A stretch of 37,542 nt of DNA, from positions 1 to 37,542 of the forward strand of contig JAFTJE010000011.1 in NCBI GenBank assembly GCA_017456545.1, read 5' to 3'. A model generated the notes under the pieces. It saw only the letters and a program-made list of their open reading frames with translations, did no database searches and was not told the origin of the DNA. Shown in pieces: positions 1 to 9,202 of this stretch (the stretch's first letter is position 1; each line of letters starts with the position of its first letter). The translations under genes and the position numbers were made by a program. The DNA comes from Clostridia bacterium. Lineage in GTDB: Bacteria; Bacillota; Clostridia; Oscillospirales; CAG-272.

Positions 1-1939
1 ACAAGGGGTTAGAATAGTAATTTTCAAAATCAATATTGCACCAAGCTTCAATAGAAGTAATATTTACTCTTGTAAGCCCTGAGCAATTATAGAATGCATA
101 TCTACCAATAGAAGTAACACTATTTGGAATTGTTACTCTTGTAAGACCTGAGCATCCGTAGAATGCAGCACTACCAATAGAAGTAACGCTATTCGGAATA
201 GTAATGCTTGAAAGACCTGTGCAACCGTAGAATGCAGAATCACCAATAAAAGTAACGCTATTTGGAATAGTAACGGTTGTAAGCCCTGTGCAATTGTAGA
301 ATGCATACTCACCAATAGAAGTAGTACCATCAGGGATAGTAAAATGATTATCGGATTTTCCTATTGCATATGTTATAAGTGCTGTTTCTTTTTTAGAATA
401 TAGATTTCCGTCAATTGATTTATAGTTCTTATTGTTTGCATCTACACTTATGTTAGTGAGTGATGAGCATAATATGAAAGATGAAGCACTAATTGAATTT
501 ACATTGCCGTGGATAACTATGCTTGTTATACTTCTGCAACCACTAAATGCATAATCTTTGATTTTTGTCACGGAGCTTGGGATATTTATAGTTGTAAGTA
601 AAGTATCATTTAAGTATAGCTTTCCATAGCGTAAGGGGTTAGACCATGAACCTTCAAAATTAATATTACACCAAGCTTCTAAGGAGCTAATATTTACTTT
701 TATAAGATCTGTGCAACCGAAGAATGCAGAATTACCAATAGAAGTAACGCTATTTGGAATAGTAATGCTTTTAATATCGTCGCATTCGCTGAATGCACAA
801 TCAGCTATACCAATTGTATTATTGCGAAGAGTAACAGAAGTAACGCTTGTATCACAATCTATTGTCCATTTATCTACATAATAAACACCGTTTTCTTTTT
901 CAATTATTCCCGAGCAATACCAGAATGCATCCTCACCAATAGAAGTAACGCTATTGCCGATAGTAACGCTTGTAAGACCTGAGCAACCGAAGAATGCCTC
1001 TCTACCAATAGAAGTAACGCTATTTGGAATAGTAACGGTTGTAAGCCCTGAGCAATTATAGAATGCATTATCCTTAATTTCGGTTACAGTATTGGGGATA
1101 ACCAGTTCTGTTATTAAAGTATCATTTAAGTATAGATTTTTAGCATAATACAGGGGGCTTGGGTTATAACCATTGTAAACCTCAAAATCAATATTACACC
1201 AAGCTTCAATAGAAGAAATATTTACTTTTGTAAGATCTGTGCAACCGTAGAATGCAGATGCACCAATAGAAGTTACGCCATTGCCAATAGTAACTCTTAT
1301 AAGACTTGTGCAATTGTAGAATGCCTCCCTACCAATAGAAGTAACGCGGTTGGGGATAGTAATGCTTGTAAGACCCGAACAACCACGGAATGCATTATTA
1401 CCAATAGAAGTAACGCTACTCGGAATAGTAATGCTTGTAAGCCCTGTGCAATTGTAGAATGCATAATCAGCTATACCAACTGTATTATTGCGAAGAGTAA
1501 CAGAAGTAACGCTTGTATCACAATCTATTATCCATTTATCAACATAAGAAACACCGTTTTCTGTTTTTATAAGACCGGTGCAGCCTTGGAATGCAGAGTT
1601 ACCAATAGAAGTAACGCTATCGGGAATAGTAATGCTTGTAAGATTTGAGCAAGCTTCGAATGCATTATCTTTAATAGAAGTAACAGGAAGGTTATTATAC
1701 TTTGCAGGAATAATAATTTTAGTATCGGTACAGGTTCCGATTCCTGTCACGGTGTATGAGGATTCATCACTGTTTAATTCGTAATTTAATCCCTTACTTT
1801 CCTTGACGATGATAGAATTATTGCCGTTATCACCGTCACCGTCGTTACCGTTGTCGCTATCTTCACGGCAGGCTGTAAAGCACATTACTGCCGTCAGGCT
1901 AAGAAGCACTGCCAAAATTGTAATTAAAAATCTTTTCAT
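1..1939 (-). CDS. BspA-like leucine-rich-repeat lipoprotein (3' end beyond window)
   Basis: Open for 646 codons from ATG at 1939 to the window edge, so the C-terminus is missing. The start follows an AGAAAGGA ribosome site. Residues 1-24 form a lipoprotein signal peptide (MKR, hydrophobic stretch, lipobox FTAC with Cys24), followed by an Asp/Asn/Gly-rich linker typical of surface tethering. The rest is a run of LRR_5-type repeats of about 23 residues with the pattern AF-x2-C-x2-L-T-x-V/I-T-I-P-x-S-V-T-S-I-G. Two longer blocks recur: one around EAWCNI (three copies) and one around KWxIDCDTSVTSVTLRN (two copies). Family members are cell-surface proteins linked to adhesion or host and carbohydrate binding; the ligand cannot be read here. 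It has its own promoter and is separated from clpB by a terminator. Confidence 0.9.
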   Translation of the reverse strand, partial: MKRFLITILAVLLSLTAVMCFTACREDSDNGNDGDGDNGNNSIIVKESKGLNYELNSDESSYTVTGIGTCTDTKIIIPAKYNNLPVTSIKDNAFEACSNLTSITIPDSVTSIGNSAFQGCTGLIKTENGVSYVDKWIIDCDTSVTSVTLRNNTVGIADYAFYNCTGLTSITIPSSVTSIGNNAFRGCSGLTSITIPNRVTSIGREAFYNCTSLIRVTIGNGVTSIGASAFYGCTDLTKVNISSIEAWCNIDFEVYNGYNPSPLYYAKNLYLNDTLITELVIPNTVTEIKDNAFYNCSGLTTVTIPNSVTSIGREAFFGCSGLTSVTIGNSVTSIGEDAFWYCSGIIEKENGVYYVDKWTIDCDTSVTSVTLRNNTIGIADCAFSECDDIKSITIPNSVTSIGNSAFFGCTDLIKVNISSLEAWCNINFEGSWSNPLRYGKLYLNDTLLTTINIPSSVTKIKDYAFSGCRSITSIVIHGNVNSISASSFILCSSLTNISVDANNKNYKSIDGNLYSKKETALITYAIGKSDNHFTIPDGTTSIGEYAFYNCTGLTTVTIPNSVTFIGDSAFYGCTGLSSITIPNSVTSIGSAAFYGCSGLTRVTIPNSVTSIGRYAFYNCSGLTRVNITSIEAWCNIDFENYYSNPL

Positions 1940-1999
1940 TTCTAATTTCCTTTCTTGCATGAATGTATTTTTAGCTCGCATGAAAAGTGTACTACCGTT

Positions 2000-2028
2000 A
2001 TTATAGCATTTTTTACCTGTAAAGGCAA
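2000..2028 (-). promoter_or_regulatory. sigma-A promoter of the LRR lipoprotein
   Basis: On the minus strand, TTGCCT, a 17-base spacer and a perfect TATAAT lie about 60 bases before the lipoprotein start. Confidence 0.7.
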
Positions 2029-2101
2029 TAGAAATATATTAAAATCATAATGAATGATTGTTACATCTGTCTGTATTACATACTTTTATTTTCACTGCAT
2101 T

Positions 2102-2131
2102 AAAAAATCCGACACCCTGTGTCGGATTTTT
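2102..2131 (-). terminator. terminator after clpB
   Basis: Perfect 12-bp stem (AAAATCCGACAC and its complement) with a 3-base loop and T tract, 22 bases after the clpB stop codon. Confidence 0.9.
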
Positions 2132-2152
2132 ATGTTTATTTGTCAGATGTTG

Positions 2153-4738
2153 TTATTTAGCAATTAGTGAATTACCGTCATAATCAACGGTTATTGTAGT
2201 CTCGGGGGAAATATCCTCTCCGATTATTTTTCTTGCTATCAGCGTTTCTATATTGGACTGCAGGAACTTTTTAAGTGGTCTTGCACCGTACATCGGGTCG
2301 TAGGCTGTATCTATTACATAATCCTTAGCCGATGGGGTAATTTCAAGGAACAGACGCTTATTTATAAGCCTCTTTGAAAGGTCACTTATAAGAATATCAA
2401 TAATAGAACGGATATTATCTTTTGTTAAAGGCTTGTAGAATACTATTTCATCAAGCCTGTTCAAAAACTCGGGACGGAAGGACATCTTAAGGAGCTTTGT
2501 TACCTTTTCCCGTGCCTCGGTGCTGATATCCCCATTTTCGGTAATACCGTCAAGGATAATATCGGAGCCTAAATTTGAGGTCATAATAATGATTGTGTTC
2601 TTAAAATCTATATACCGTCCCTGAGAATCCGTGACACGGCCGTCGTCGAGAACCTGCAAAAGAAGATTAAAAACATCGGGGTGTGCCTTTTCAATTTCAT
2701 CGAAGAGCACAACGGAATAGGGTCTTTGCCTTACTGCCTCAGTAAGCTGTCCTCCCTCCTCGTAGCCCACATATCCGGGAGGAGCACCTATAAGTCGGGA
2801 ACCAGAAAATTTCTCCATATATTCACTCATATCGATTCTTACCATATTGCGTTCATCATCAAAGAGAGCCTCGGCAATTGATTTGGCAAGCTCTGTTTTT
2901 CCCACACCTGTGGGACCGAGGAACATAAAGGAGCCTATGGGTCTGTCCGGGTCCTGAATACCTGCCCTGGAACGAAGGATAGCATCGCACACCTTAGATA
3001 CTGCCTCATCCTGACCTACCACACGGCGATGGAGAATTTTATCAAGTCCAAGCAGCTTTTCCCTTTCTCCCTCCACAAGCTTGTAAACGGGAATACCCGT
3101 CCAACGGGAAATAATCCTTGCTATCTCCTCGTCTGTTACCTGGTCACGGAGAAGGGTTGCTTCAACCTTTATATCCTCACTCTCAGCCTCGGATAATTCT
3201 TTTTGTAGCTGGGGGAGTGTTCCGTATTTCAGCTCTGCAGCACGGTTCAGGTCATATTCATTCTGAGCCTTTTCTATCATAGCATTTGTTTGCTCAATCT
3301 GTTCTCTGAGCCTTTGAATCCTGCCGATGGAGTCCTTTTCGTTTTCCCATCTTGCCTTCATCTCGTTAAACCTGTCACGAAGGTCGGCAAGCTCCTTCTG
3401 TATTTCGGAAAGATGCTCTAAGGACAGCTTATCCGTTTCCTTTTTCAGTGCAGCCTCTTCAATTTCCAGCTGCATTATCTTGTGGGATGCCTCATCCATT
3501 TCCGTTGGCATAGAGTTCATTTCCGTTTTGATAAGTGAGCACGCCTCATCAATTAAATCTATAGCCTTATCGGGGAGAAAACGGTCTGAGATGTATCTGT
3601 CGGACAGGGTGGAGGCTGCAATTATAGCTCCGTCCTGAATCTTTACACCGTGGTATACCTCGTATCTTTCCTTAAGACCACGGAGGATGGATATAGTATC
3701 CTCCACAGTGGGTTCAGCTACCAAAACAGGCTGATATCTTCTTTCAAGGGCAGGGTCCTTTTCAATATACTTCTTATATTCATTAAGCGTTGTTGCTCCG
3801 ATACAGTGTAGCTCACCACGGGCAAGCATAGGCTTTAGGATATTACCCGCATCCATAGCTCCGTCGGTTTTACCTGCACCTACTATCAGATGGAGCTCAT
3901 CAATAAAGAGTATTATTTTACCTTCGCTGGATTTGACCTCGTTAAGAACAGCCTTCAGTCTCTCCTCAAACTCTCCACGGTATTTTGCACCTGCCACAAG
4001 AGCACCCATATCAAGGGAGAAAAGAGAACGGTTTTTAAGATTATCGGGAACATCACCACGGACAATACGGATGGCAAGACCTTCGGCGATAGCGGTTTTA
4101 CCCACACCGGGCTCGCCTATAAGGCACGGATTGTTTTTTGTCTTTCGTGAAAGTATTCTTATTACATTTCTTATTTCCTCGTCACGGCCTATAACGGGGT
4201 CAAGCCTTTGATTCCTTGCAAGCTCACAAAGGTCCTGACCGTATTTTTTCAGAGCATTATAGGTAGCCTCGGGGTTGTCGTTATCCACACGCTGATTACC
4301 TCTTATCTCCTTTAACACAGAAAGAGTCTTATCCCTTGTTATTCCTTCATCTCCCAGCAGCCTTTTAACTCCGTAATTGCCATTTGAAATAAGAGCAAGA
4401 AACAGATGCTCAACGGAGACAAAGGAATCTCCCATTGTCTCTGCCTCCTTTTCTGCACCCTGAAGGACCGAGTCGAGAGAGGGAGAAATATATATATTTC
4501 CTCCCTGTGCACCCCTCACCTTAACAAGCCGTGATATTTTATCGTCAAGCTGCGATTTTACGGTGTCAACACTTACATCCAGCTTTCTTAGTATTTCGGG
4601 TACAAGTCCCTCTTCCTGGTTTATAAGAGCATATAAAAGGTGCTCACATTCAAGGGATTGATTTCCGTATTCCTTAGCGAGTCTTTGGGCACTCTTCAGT
4701 GCCTCAAGACTTTTTTCAGTAAAGCTTTGTACATTCAT
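2153..4738 (-). CDS. clpB: ATP-dependent protein disaggregase ClpB (Hsp100)
   Basis: 861 residues, the usual ClpB length. ClpB is a cytoplasmic hexameric AAA+ ring that pulls polypeptides out of aggregates together with DnaK. The N-terminus has the paired Clp_N repeats. The first ATPase domain has Walker [10 protein letters not shown], the long coiled-coil middle domain (about residues 400-530, rich in Glu/Lys/Leu) separates ClpB from ClpA/ClpC, and the second ATPase domain has GPTGVGKTE and the pore-loop region [13 protein letters not shown]. The start follows a strong AAAGGAGG site. It lies 13 bases after the ribbon-helix-helix gene and shares its promoter. No CIRCE element and no CtsR-type heptamer repeat was found upstream, so heat control here is probably not the textbook type. 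Confidence 0.97.
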   Translation of the reverse strand: MNVQSFTEKSLEALKSAQRLAKEYGNQSLECEHLLYALINQEEGLVPEILRKLDVSVDTVKSQLDDKISRLVKVRGAQGGNIYISPSLDSVLQGAEKEAETMGDSFVSVEHLFLALISNGNYGVKRLLGDEGITRDKTLSVLKEIRGNQRVDNDNPEATYNALKKYGQDLCELARNQRLDPVIGRDEEIRNVIRILSRKTKNNPCLIGEPGVGKTAIAEGLAIRIVRGDVPDNLKNRSLFSLDMGALVAGAKYRGEFEERLKAVLNEVKSSEGKIILFIDELHLIVGAGKTDGAMDAGNILKPMLARGELHCIGATTLNEYKKYIEKDPALERRYQPVLVAEPTVEDTISILRGLKERYEVYHGVKIQDGAIIAASTLSDRYISDRFLPDKAIDLIDEACSLIKTEMNSMPTEMDEASHKIMQLEIEEAALKKETDKLSLEHLSEIQKELADLRDRFNEMKARWENEKDSIGRIQRLREQIEQTNAMIEKAQNEYDLNRAAELKYGTLPQLQKELSEAESEDIKVEATLLRDQVTDEEIARIISRWTGIPVYKLVEGEREKLLGLDKILHRRVVGQDEAVSKVCDAILRSRAGIQDPDRPIGSFMFLGPTGVGKTELAKSIAEALFDDERNMVRIDMSEYMEKFSGSRLIGAPPGYVGYEEGGQLTEAVRQRPYSVVLFDEIEKAHPDVFNLLLQVLDDGRVTDSQGRYIDFKNTIIIMTSNLGSDIILDGITENGDISTEAREKVTKLLKMSFRPEFLNRLDEIVFYKPLTKDNIRSIIDILISDLSKRLINKRLFLEITPSAKDYVIDTAYDPMYGARPLKKFLQSNIETLIARKIIGEDISPETTITVDYDGNSLIAK

Positions 4739-4751
4739 ATTTATACCTCCT

Positions 4752-5399
4752 TTAGATTATTGCACCGTTTTTGTCAATGTATGCAATAAGTATTCTGTCA
4801 ATTTCATAGGACGCCTTCTGAATACTGTCTGTGTTGTAAAAAAATGCTTTAAGACAGCTATCCAGCATCTTGATATATTCTGCAATGGCATTACCAAGCT
4901 GCTCTGTGGAAAGGTCCGTATCGGTCCTCAGCCGTAGCTCTCTTACAAATTTATCGTTTTCAAGATAATATTTTGTATCTGGTATATGGGCAGACTCCAG
5001 ACCGGCAAAGAGCTTATAAAATTCCACCATATATGAAATAAGGGTAGTGTTTTGTGTCCTCATAGACATTTTCAGCACGCCGATATTTTTACCACTGCTT
5101 TTGTGGAGCTCCAGGGTGTATTTAACAGATGGATTGTATTTGTAGTCTATGGAGGACCTTAAATTCATTACAGACAGAGAATTGTTTATCAGTCTTTTGA
5201 AATTATCCCCGGGGAGTAGCATATTCTCAAGAGTGGAAAAAATTTGGCTTATCCTCATTTCAGGCGTAGTGTAGGAAACATACTCGGCAAGAATGCGGTT
5301 TATCATTCCGGAACGGTTCATTCCCGATTTATAAGCCAGTCGGTCTATTTCTCTTACGACATCATCCGATAAAATAAGTGAATACAGGCTTTTATTCAT
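4752..5399 (-). CDS. ribbon-helix-helix domain protein upstream of clpB
   Basis: 215 residues. Residues 1-42 look like a CopG/Arc-type ribbon-helix-helix: a short strand (YSLILSDDVV) followed by two helices around the turn SGMNRSGMINRIL. The remaining roughly 170 residues match no family I can name and are predicted mixed alpha/beta without membrane segments. It is the first gene of an operon with clpB (13-base gap). The promoter -35 box sits inside a perfect 9-bp inverted repeat (5440-5481). The simplest reading is a regulator of its own operon; this is inference from the fold and position. A toxin-antitoxin role is unlikely because no small partner is next to it. Confidence 0.72.
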   Translation of the reverse strand: MNKSLYSLILSDDVVREIDRLAYKSGMNRSGMINRILAEYVSYTTPEMRISQIFSTLENMLLPGDNFKRLINNSLSVMNLRSSIDYKYNPSVKYTLELHKSSGKNIGVLKMSMRTQNTTLISYMVEFYKLFAGLESAHIPDTKYYLENDKFVRELRLRTDTDLSTEQLGNAIAEYIKMLDSCLKAFFYNTDSIQKASYEIDRILIAYIDKNGAII

Positions 5400-5422
5400 A
5401 TCATCAACTCCTTTTCATCCAT

Positions 5423-5451
5423 ATAATATCACAGGTAACAAAACTTGTCAA
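5423..5451 (-). promoter_or_regulatory. promoter of the RHH-clpB operon
   Basis: Consensus TTGACA (5446-5451), 17-base spacer, TATTAT (5423-5428) on the minus strand, about 25 bases before the RHH start codon. Confidence 0.85.
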
Positions 5452-5481
5452 GTGTTTTATATAAATATACTCACAAGTTTT
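5440..5481. promoter_or_regulatory. candidate operator over the clpB operon promoter
   Basis: AAAACTTGT at 5440-5448 and its exact complement ACAAGTTTT at 5473-5481. A further CAAGT half-site at 5449-5453 repeats at 5474-5478, 25 bases apart. The left arm overlaps the -35 box, the position expected for a repressor site. No known motif is matched. Confidence 0.45.
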
Positions 5482-5598
5482 ATAAAATATTCAACAAAGT
5501 TTCACAAAACTCCCCATTTTATAATTCTTATAAAAATTAACATATGAACAAATGTACAATAATGATATAAAAACTGTAAGATAAAATGATATTACATA

Positions 5599-5627
5599 TT
5601 GATTTTATACAGACTTTGTGGTATCAT
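5599..5627 (+). promoter_or_regulatory. promoter of the MFS transporter gene
   Basis: TTGATT, 17-base spacer, TATCAT. It overlaps the upstream in-frame ATG at 5599, which supports the later start at 5656. Confidence 0.65.
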
Positions 5628-5655
5628 ATCACTGCTAAGCTTTTTGGAGGTAATT

Positions 5656-6834
5656 ATGTTTATTTTTCTTATTTCCGTTTTGTATCTTGCCTTTATCAGT
5701 CTTGGACTTCCGGACTCCGTTCTTGGCTCAGCCTGGCCCTCTATGTTCGTGGAGATGGATGTTCCCGTTTCCTATGCCGGTATTATTTCTGCTATAATTG
5801 CCTTTGGCACTATTATTTCCAGCCTTATGAGTGATAGAATAACCTTTAAGCTCGGCTCGGGAAAAACTACATTTATCAGTATAATTATGACGGCTCTTGC
5901 ACTTCTTGGCTTTTCCTTCAGCACCCGATTCTGGATGCTTTGTATTTTCGCCATTCCTTACGGACTCGGTGCAGGAAGCGTTGATGCATCCTTGAACAAC
6001 TATGTTGCTCTTCATTACAGCAGTAAGCATATGAGCTGGCTCCACTGTATGTGGGGTCTCGGTGCTTCCATCGGACCTGCAATTATGAGCTATGCTCTGA
6101 CAGGTGGGCAGAGCTGGAGAAACGGATATCTCTATATATCAATAATCCAATTTGTAATTTCCTTTGTAGTTCTTGTAAGCCTCCCCTTGTGGAAAAGCAG
6201 AATAGAAGCTCCCACAAAAACCGAGGATGAAGAAAATAACGAGCCTGTAAAGCCCCTGTCCTTAAGGAGCATAATCTCCATTCCGGGTGCTAAGGCTATA
6301 ATGTTAACCTTTTTCTGCTATTGTGCCATTGAAGTTGTTGTAACCCTGTGGGCTAGCACCTATCTCAATCTTTTCCGTGGAATAGATGCAGAGATTTCTG
6401 CCGCTTGGGGAAGTCTGTTTCTTGTGGGAATTACCGTTGGCAGAGCAATAAACGGATTTATCTCTATGAGGCTGTCCGATACATCCTTAATAAGAATAGG
6501 GCAGGGAATAATTCTCCTTGGCGAAATTATGATTATAATTCCGATAAGCAATGTTTTATCCCTGATTGGTCTTGTTGTTATGGGCTTGGGCTGTGCACCT
6601 GTTTATCCCTGTATTATACATTCCACCCCCGCACGCTTCGGAGCCGATAAATCCCAGGCAATGATAGGAGTACAGATGGCGAGTGCATATACGGGCACCT
6701 GTCTTATGCCCCCTCTCTTCGGACTTATAGCAGAGCATATAAATATTGCTCTTTTCCCTGTGTATGTGGGAGCATTGCTTATTTTAATGATAGTAATGCA
6801 CGAATACCTTTGCCGTAGGATTCCTATTAAATAA
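5656..6834 (+). CDS. major facilitator superfamily transporter
   Basis: 392 residues from the ATG that follows TTTTTGGAGG; the longer in-frame start at 5599 lies inside the promoter. The protein is almost entirely hydrophobic and folds as about 12 membrane helices, with a charged central loop near residue 190 (KTEDEENNEPVKP) separating the two six-helix halves. The loop after helix 2 carries SDRITFKLGSGKTT, the position of the MFS loop 2-3 signature. It is a single-gene transcript with its own promoter and terminator. Neighbours give no substrate clue; sugar/proton symport or small-molecule efflux are both possible. Confidence 0.85.
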   Translation: MFIFLISVLYLAFISLGLPDSVLGSAWPSMFVEMDVPVSYAGIISAIIAFGTIISSLMSDRITFKLGSGKTTFISIIMTALALLGFSFSTRFWMLCIFAIPYGLGAGSVDASLNNYVALHYSSKHMSWLHCMWGLGASIGPAIMSYALTGGQSWRNGYLYISIIQFVISFVVLVSLPLWKSRIEAPTKTEDEENNEPVKPLSLRSIISIPGAKAIMLTFFCYCAIEVVVTLWASTYLNLFRGIDAEISAAWGSLFLVGITVGRAINGFISMRLSDTSLIRIGQGIILLGEIMIIIPISNVLSLIGLVVMGLGCAPVYPCIIHSTPARFGADKSQAMIGVQMASAYTGTCLMPPLFGLIAEHINIALFPVYVGALLILMIVMHEYLCRRIPIK

Positions 6835-6848
6835 AGCACTTCAAAAAT

Positions 6849-6884
6849 AAAACGACTGCGTACCACATGTACGCAGTCGTTTTG
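6849..6884. terminator. terminator after the MFS gene
   Basis: Perfect 15-bp stem (AAAACGACTGCGTAC) with a 5-base loop, A-rich before and T-rich after, so it can act on both strands. Confidence 0.9.
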
Positions 6885-7005
6885 TTTAGGCTTTTCCATG
6901 GGCTTAGTTACTGTTAATGCCTTAACCCTGTTATAAAGCATTGCAAATTCGGAAATAGTGTGTATTGAATCATATATTAAGGCAAAGATAACTGTCAAGT
7001 GCAAA

Positions 7006-7875
7006 TTAAAAGTCCGTTAATGCTGCAAAATCTCCGCATCCAAAGCCCATATGTCTGCAAATAAAGCCTTCAACTGCACGAAGGATTACAGCCAATTCAA
7101 TTGCTTTAAGCTTTTGAAGCAGATAGTGTATTCCGTCATCCCTTGCTTCAGTATATATTATATGAAGAGTTATAAGCTTCTCCATAGCCTCAAGTGTTTC
7201 ATCTGAGGTAAGTCCGATAGCATGGGATACTGCAATAGGCTTAATATCCTTTTCAAAATATTCACTATCAGAGCTATTAAATGGAGCAGAGCTGTGAAAA
7301 TATTGATTGCAAATATATGAAAGCACACTTCGTACATTTGAATCTGCAAGCTTTTTTAATCCCGATGTTATTTCTATATTGTTAAACAGAGTACCTATAT
7401 TTTTTATATCGATTCCACAATCAATTATCGCTTGATTATTTGAAATGAAGGAAGCTCCGCTGTTTTCAGATATACAAGAAAGAGTATGGTGCTTTTTAAT
7501 GCTATCGTATTTTTTCGTTATAGGATTCTTTGGAACCTTCAAAAAATCCCAACTGTTGCAGGACAGCAAATTTGTTTCACGGTATAATGTATCAATAAGC
7601 ATGGATTGAGCTTCTCTTGGAAAGCTATGTACCTTATCCATATCAAAAACATTAGACCTTGCCTGCGATATATGTTTAACATCTGTTGCATATAAATCAT
7701 TTATTGTAATTTCTAATTCATCTGCAATCCTTGGGAGCAGCAGTATATCGGGATATGATATTTCAGATTCCCATTTTGACACTGCTTGATTAGTAATTCC
7801 AAGCCTTGCTCCCAATTCCTCCTGTGTCAGCTTTTTTGCTTTTCTGTACCTTGCGATATTTTTCCCAATGCTCAT
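7006..7875 (-). CDS. XRE-family transcriptional regulator with unknown C-terminal domain
   Basis: 289 residues. Residues 1-62 are a Cro/C1-type helix-turn-helix: KNIARYRKAKKLTQEELG, then the recognition helix ITNQAVSKWE and the PDILLLPRIADELEITINDLY end typical of the family. The remaining roughly 220 residues are soluble, mostly helical and unassigned; they may sense a ligand. Genes of this type with a long C-terminal region are common stand-alone regulators in Clostridia. Its own promoter is upstream, no partner gene is co-transcribed, and the target is unknown. Confidence 0.85.
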   Translation of the reverse strand: MSIGKNIARYRKAKKLTQEELGARLGITNQAVSKWESEISYPDILLLPRIADELEITINDLYATDVKHISQARSNVFDMDKVHSFPREAQSMLIDTLYRETNLLSCNSWDFLKVPKNPITKKYDSIKKHHTLSCISENSGASFISNNQAIIDCGIDIKNIGTLFNNIEITSGLKKLADSNVRSVLSYICNQYFHSSAPFNSSDSEYFEKDIKPIAVSHAIGLTSDETLEAMEKLITLHIIYTEARDDGIHYLLQKLKAIELAVILRAVEGFICRHMGFGCGDFAALTDF

Positions 7876-7908
7876 AAATATAATACTTCCTTTCCCTTTT
7901 GTAATTAC

Positions 7909-7937
7909 ATTATACTAAATTTTGTTCATCAAGTAAA
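7909..7937 (-). promoter_or_regulatory. promoter of the XRE regulator
   Basis: TTTACT, 17-base spacer, perfect TATAAT on the minus strand, about 35 bases before the start codon. Confidence 0.7.
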
Positions 7938-7971
7938 GATACCGTTTGTCTAACGAACGCTTTTCCAAGCC

Positions 7972-8024
7972 GTAAAAATCGCCAAGCAGTTGGATTTCTG
8001 CTTTACATAAAAGTGGATTTTTAC
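7972..8024. repeat. small inverted repeat between genes
   Basis: GTAAAAATC at 7972-7980 and its exact complement at 8016-8024 enclose a smaller GCAG/CTGC pair. No coding sequence and no T tract; perhaps a worn-down palindromic element. Confidence 0.4.
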
Positions 8025-8058
8025 AAGGCACCCAGCAGATAAATGTTTTTTCAAAACA

Positions 8059-8090
8059 AAACGGAGCCTTTGTCTGAAGGCTCCGTTTAT
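8059..8090 (-). terminator. terminator after the DUF1963 gene
   Basis: Stem AAACGGAGCCTT paired with its complement across a 6-base loop; on the minus strand it ends in a T-rich run. It sits 8 bases after the stop codon. Confidence 0.85.
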
Positions 8091-8097
8091 ATTCAAT

Positions 8098-8943
8098 TTA
8101 TCCACACTGTAAAACAAGCCATACCTTGTTGAAATTACGCTGCTTTAATTCCTCCTTGCGAATGTAGAAATAAATATTTCCGCAATCTCCAAGCATCAAT
8201 TCAAAATCACCATCCTGTATGGACATCATCTGGAACAGTAATATCCACTCGGAGGCGGATTTTTTAATATCCTGGGATGTATTACGGTAGCTTTCAGCAT
8301 CTCCACAGTAAAGCCCCCGTGATATTCTTTCACATTCTGTCAGCATTTCACCCTGTATAAGGTCTGCATATCCGAGTAGCTTATGGCGTTCGTATTCAAT
8401 ATCGTAGCCCTTCTTCATAACGGCTTCGTCATAATCATCCCAATCACAGTCAATATCGCTGTGTATTTCAAGCTCCTCATAGCTGGGGTAGGAGTCATTT
8501 GCGGAGAAGGAGAGGGAGTACTCCTTAACCCTGTATTCCTCATTTAAGTCCTCAGGGATATCAGTGAGCTTCAGTTTATCCACATTTTCAAAGTAGTACA
8601 CCCTGGAGCATCCCTCGTCCTCAGGACCAAAGCCCCAACGCTGAGAATCCTGCTCGTAGAAAAAAAGGAGCAAACCGGTCTCAGGTAATAAATTTTCCCT
8701 ATCGTATGGATGAATTTCTGCCAAATTTATCTGGCAAAGGAAGGAAAGAGGTCTTGATGCACTTTCTCCTTCAAGGTTTTTCGATTCAAAGCGAGGCCAC
8801 TCAAAATCAACGGGAAGAGCAGGCATACCTCCGAATTTGCTCCTGTATATAACACCGTTATCCTCTGACTTTTTTGCAGTAACAGTAATCTCATTTCTTC
8901 TTAAAGCTCTTAAAACTTTGTCAAGCTTGTTAAATCCAAACAT
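8098..8943 (-). CDS. YwqG-like DUF1963 protein
   Basis: 281 residues from the ATG preceded by AAAGGAG; an in-frame ATG 12 codons earlier has no ribosome site. It has the DUF1963 pattern: an early SKFGGMPALP motif, PLSFLCQINLAEI near residue 80, LLLFFYEQD, and a C-terminal end (GDCGNIYFYI) in which the protein resembles a lectin-like or SMI1-type scaffold. The family is widespread, is named after B. subtilis YwqG and has no established biochemical role. Single-gene transcript. Function unknown. Confidence 0.85.
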   Translation of the reverse strand: MFGFNKLDKVLRALRRNEITVTAKKSEDNGVIYRSKFGGMPALPVDFEWPRFESKNLEGESASRPLSFLCQINLAEIHPYDRENLLPETGLLLFFYEQDSQRWGFGPEDEGCSRVYYFENVDKLKLTDIPEDLNEEYRVKEYSLSFSANDSYPSYEELEIHSDIDCDWDDYDEAVMKKGYDIEYERHKLLGYADLIQGEMLTECERISRGLYCGDAESYRNTSQDIKKSASEWILLFQMMSIQDGDFELMLGDCGNIYFYIRKEELKQRNFNKVWLVLQCG

Positions 8944-9016
8944 ATTTTTTTCTCCTTTAACAGTATTAGTTTTTTGCATTGTTTATTTGGAGACTCCTTG
9001 CTGTGCTATTGAAATT

Positions 9017-9045
9017 ATTGTAGCATAAGGTTAGGGGAAAATCAA
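9017..9045 (-). promoter_or_regulatory. promoter of the DUF1963 gene
   Basis: TTGATT, 17-base spacer, TACAAT on the minus strand. The leader to the start codon is about 65 bases. Confidence 0.7.
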
Positions 9046-9060
9046 GATAATAGAGAACAA

Positions 9061-9202
9061 GTATGGTTTTGCGATGGATTCTCGCTGCACGAGGCTTTTT
9101 CTCGCACCTTATGTTAGCAAGCTACAACGGGTAAGCTCGAAAAAGAACGAACCGTATTCGCCACAGAGTGACGGATACGGTTCGAAGACACTATCCCAAC
9201 CA
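9061..9202. repeat. structured non-coding repeat, outer half of tRNA-flank copy B
   Basis: No gene. It contains a 10-bp hairpin (CGAACCGTAT with its complement, 9158-9184) and ends in a stretch reading like a tRNA 3' end on the plus strand: a GGTTCGAAG T-loop-like segment followed by TATCCCAACCA at 9192-9202. The order of elements matches the region left of the tRNA-Gln at 10200-10370, though sequence identity is low outside the palindrome. Confidence 0.5.

Noticed and set aside
133-330. Separate small minus-strand ORF of 65 codons
   Set aside because: It is an out-of-frame reading of the LRR repeats with the same Leu/Val-rich stretch recurring by repeat structure.
1-1700. Tandem repeats that could be non-coding satellite DNA
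   Set aside because: One minus-strand frame stays open through all copies and encodes LRR units behind a signal peptide.
3327-4211. Plus-strand ORFs opposite clpB (about 86-103 codons)
   Set aside because: They are antisense to conserved ClpB domains, lack ribosome sites and match no family.
4752-5399. RHH protein as antitoxin of a toxin-antitoxin pair
   Set aside because: It is 215 residues, and the adjacent gene is clpB rather than a small toxin.
5399-5599. CIRCE or CtsR operator controlling clpB
   Set aside because: Neither the TTAGCACTC-type inverted repeat nor GGTCAAA-type direct repeats occur.
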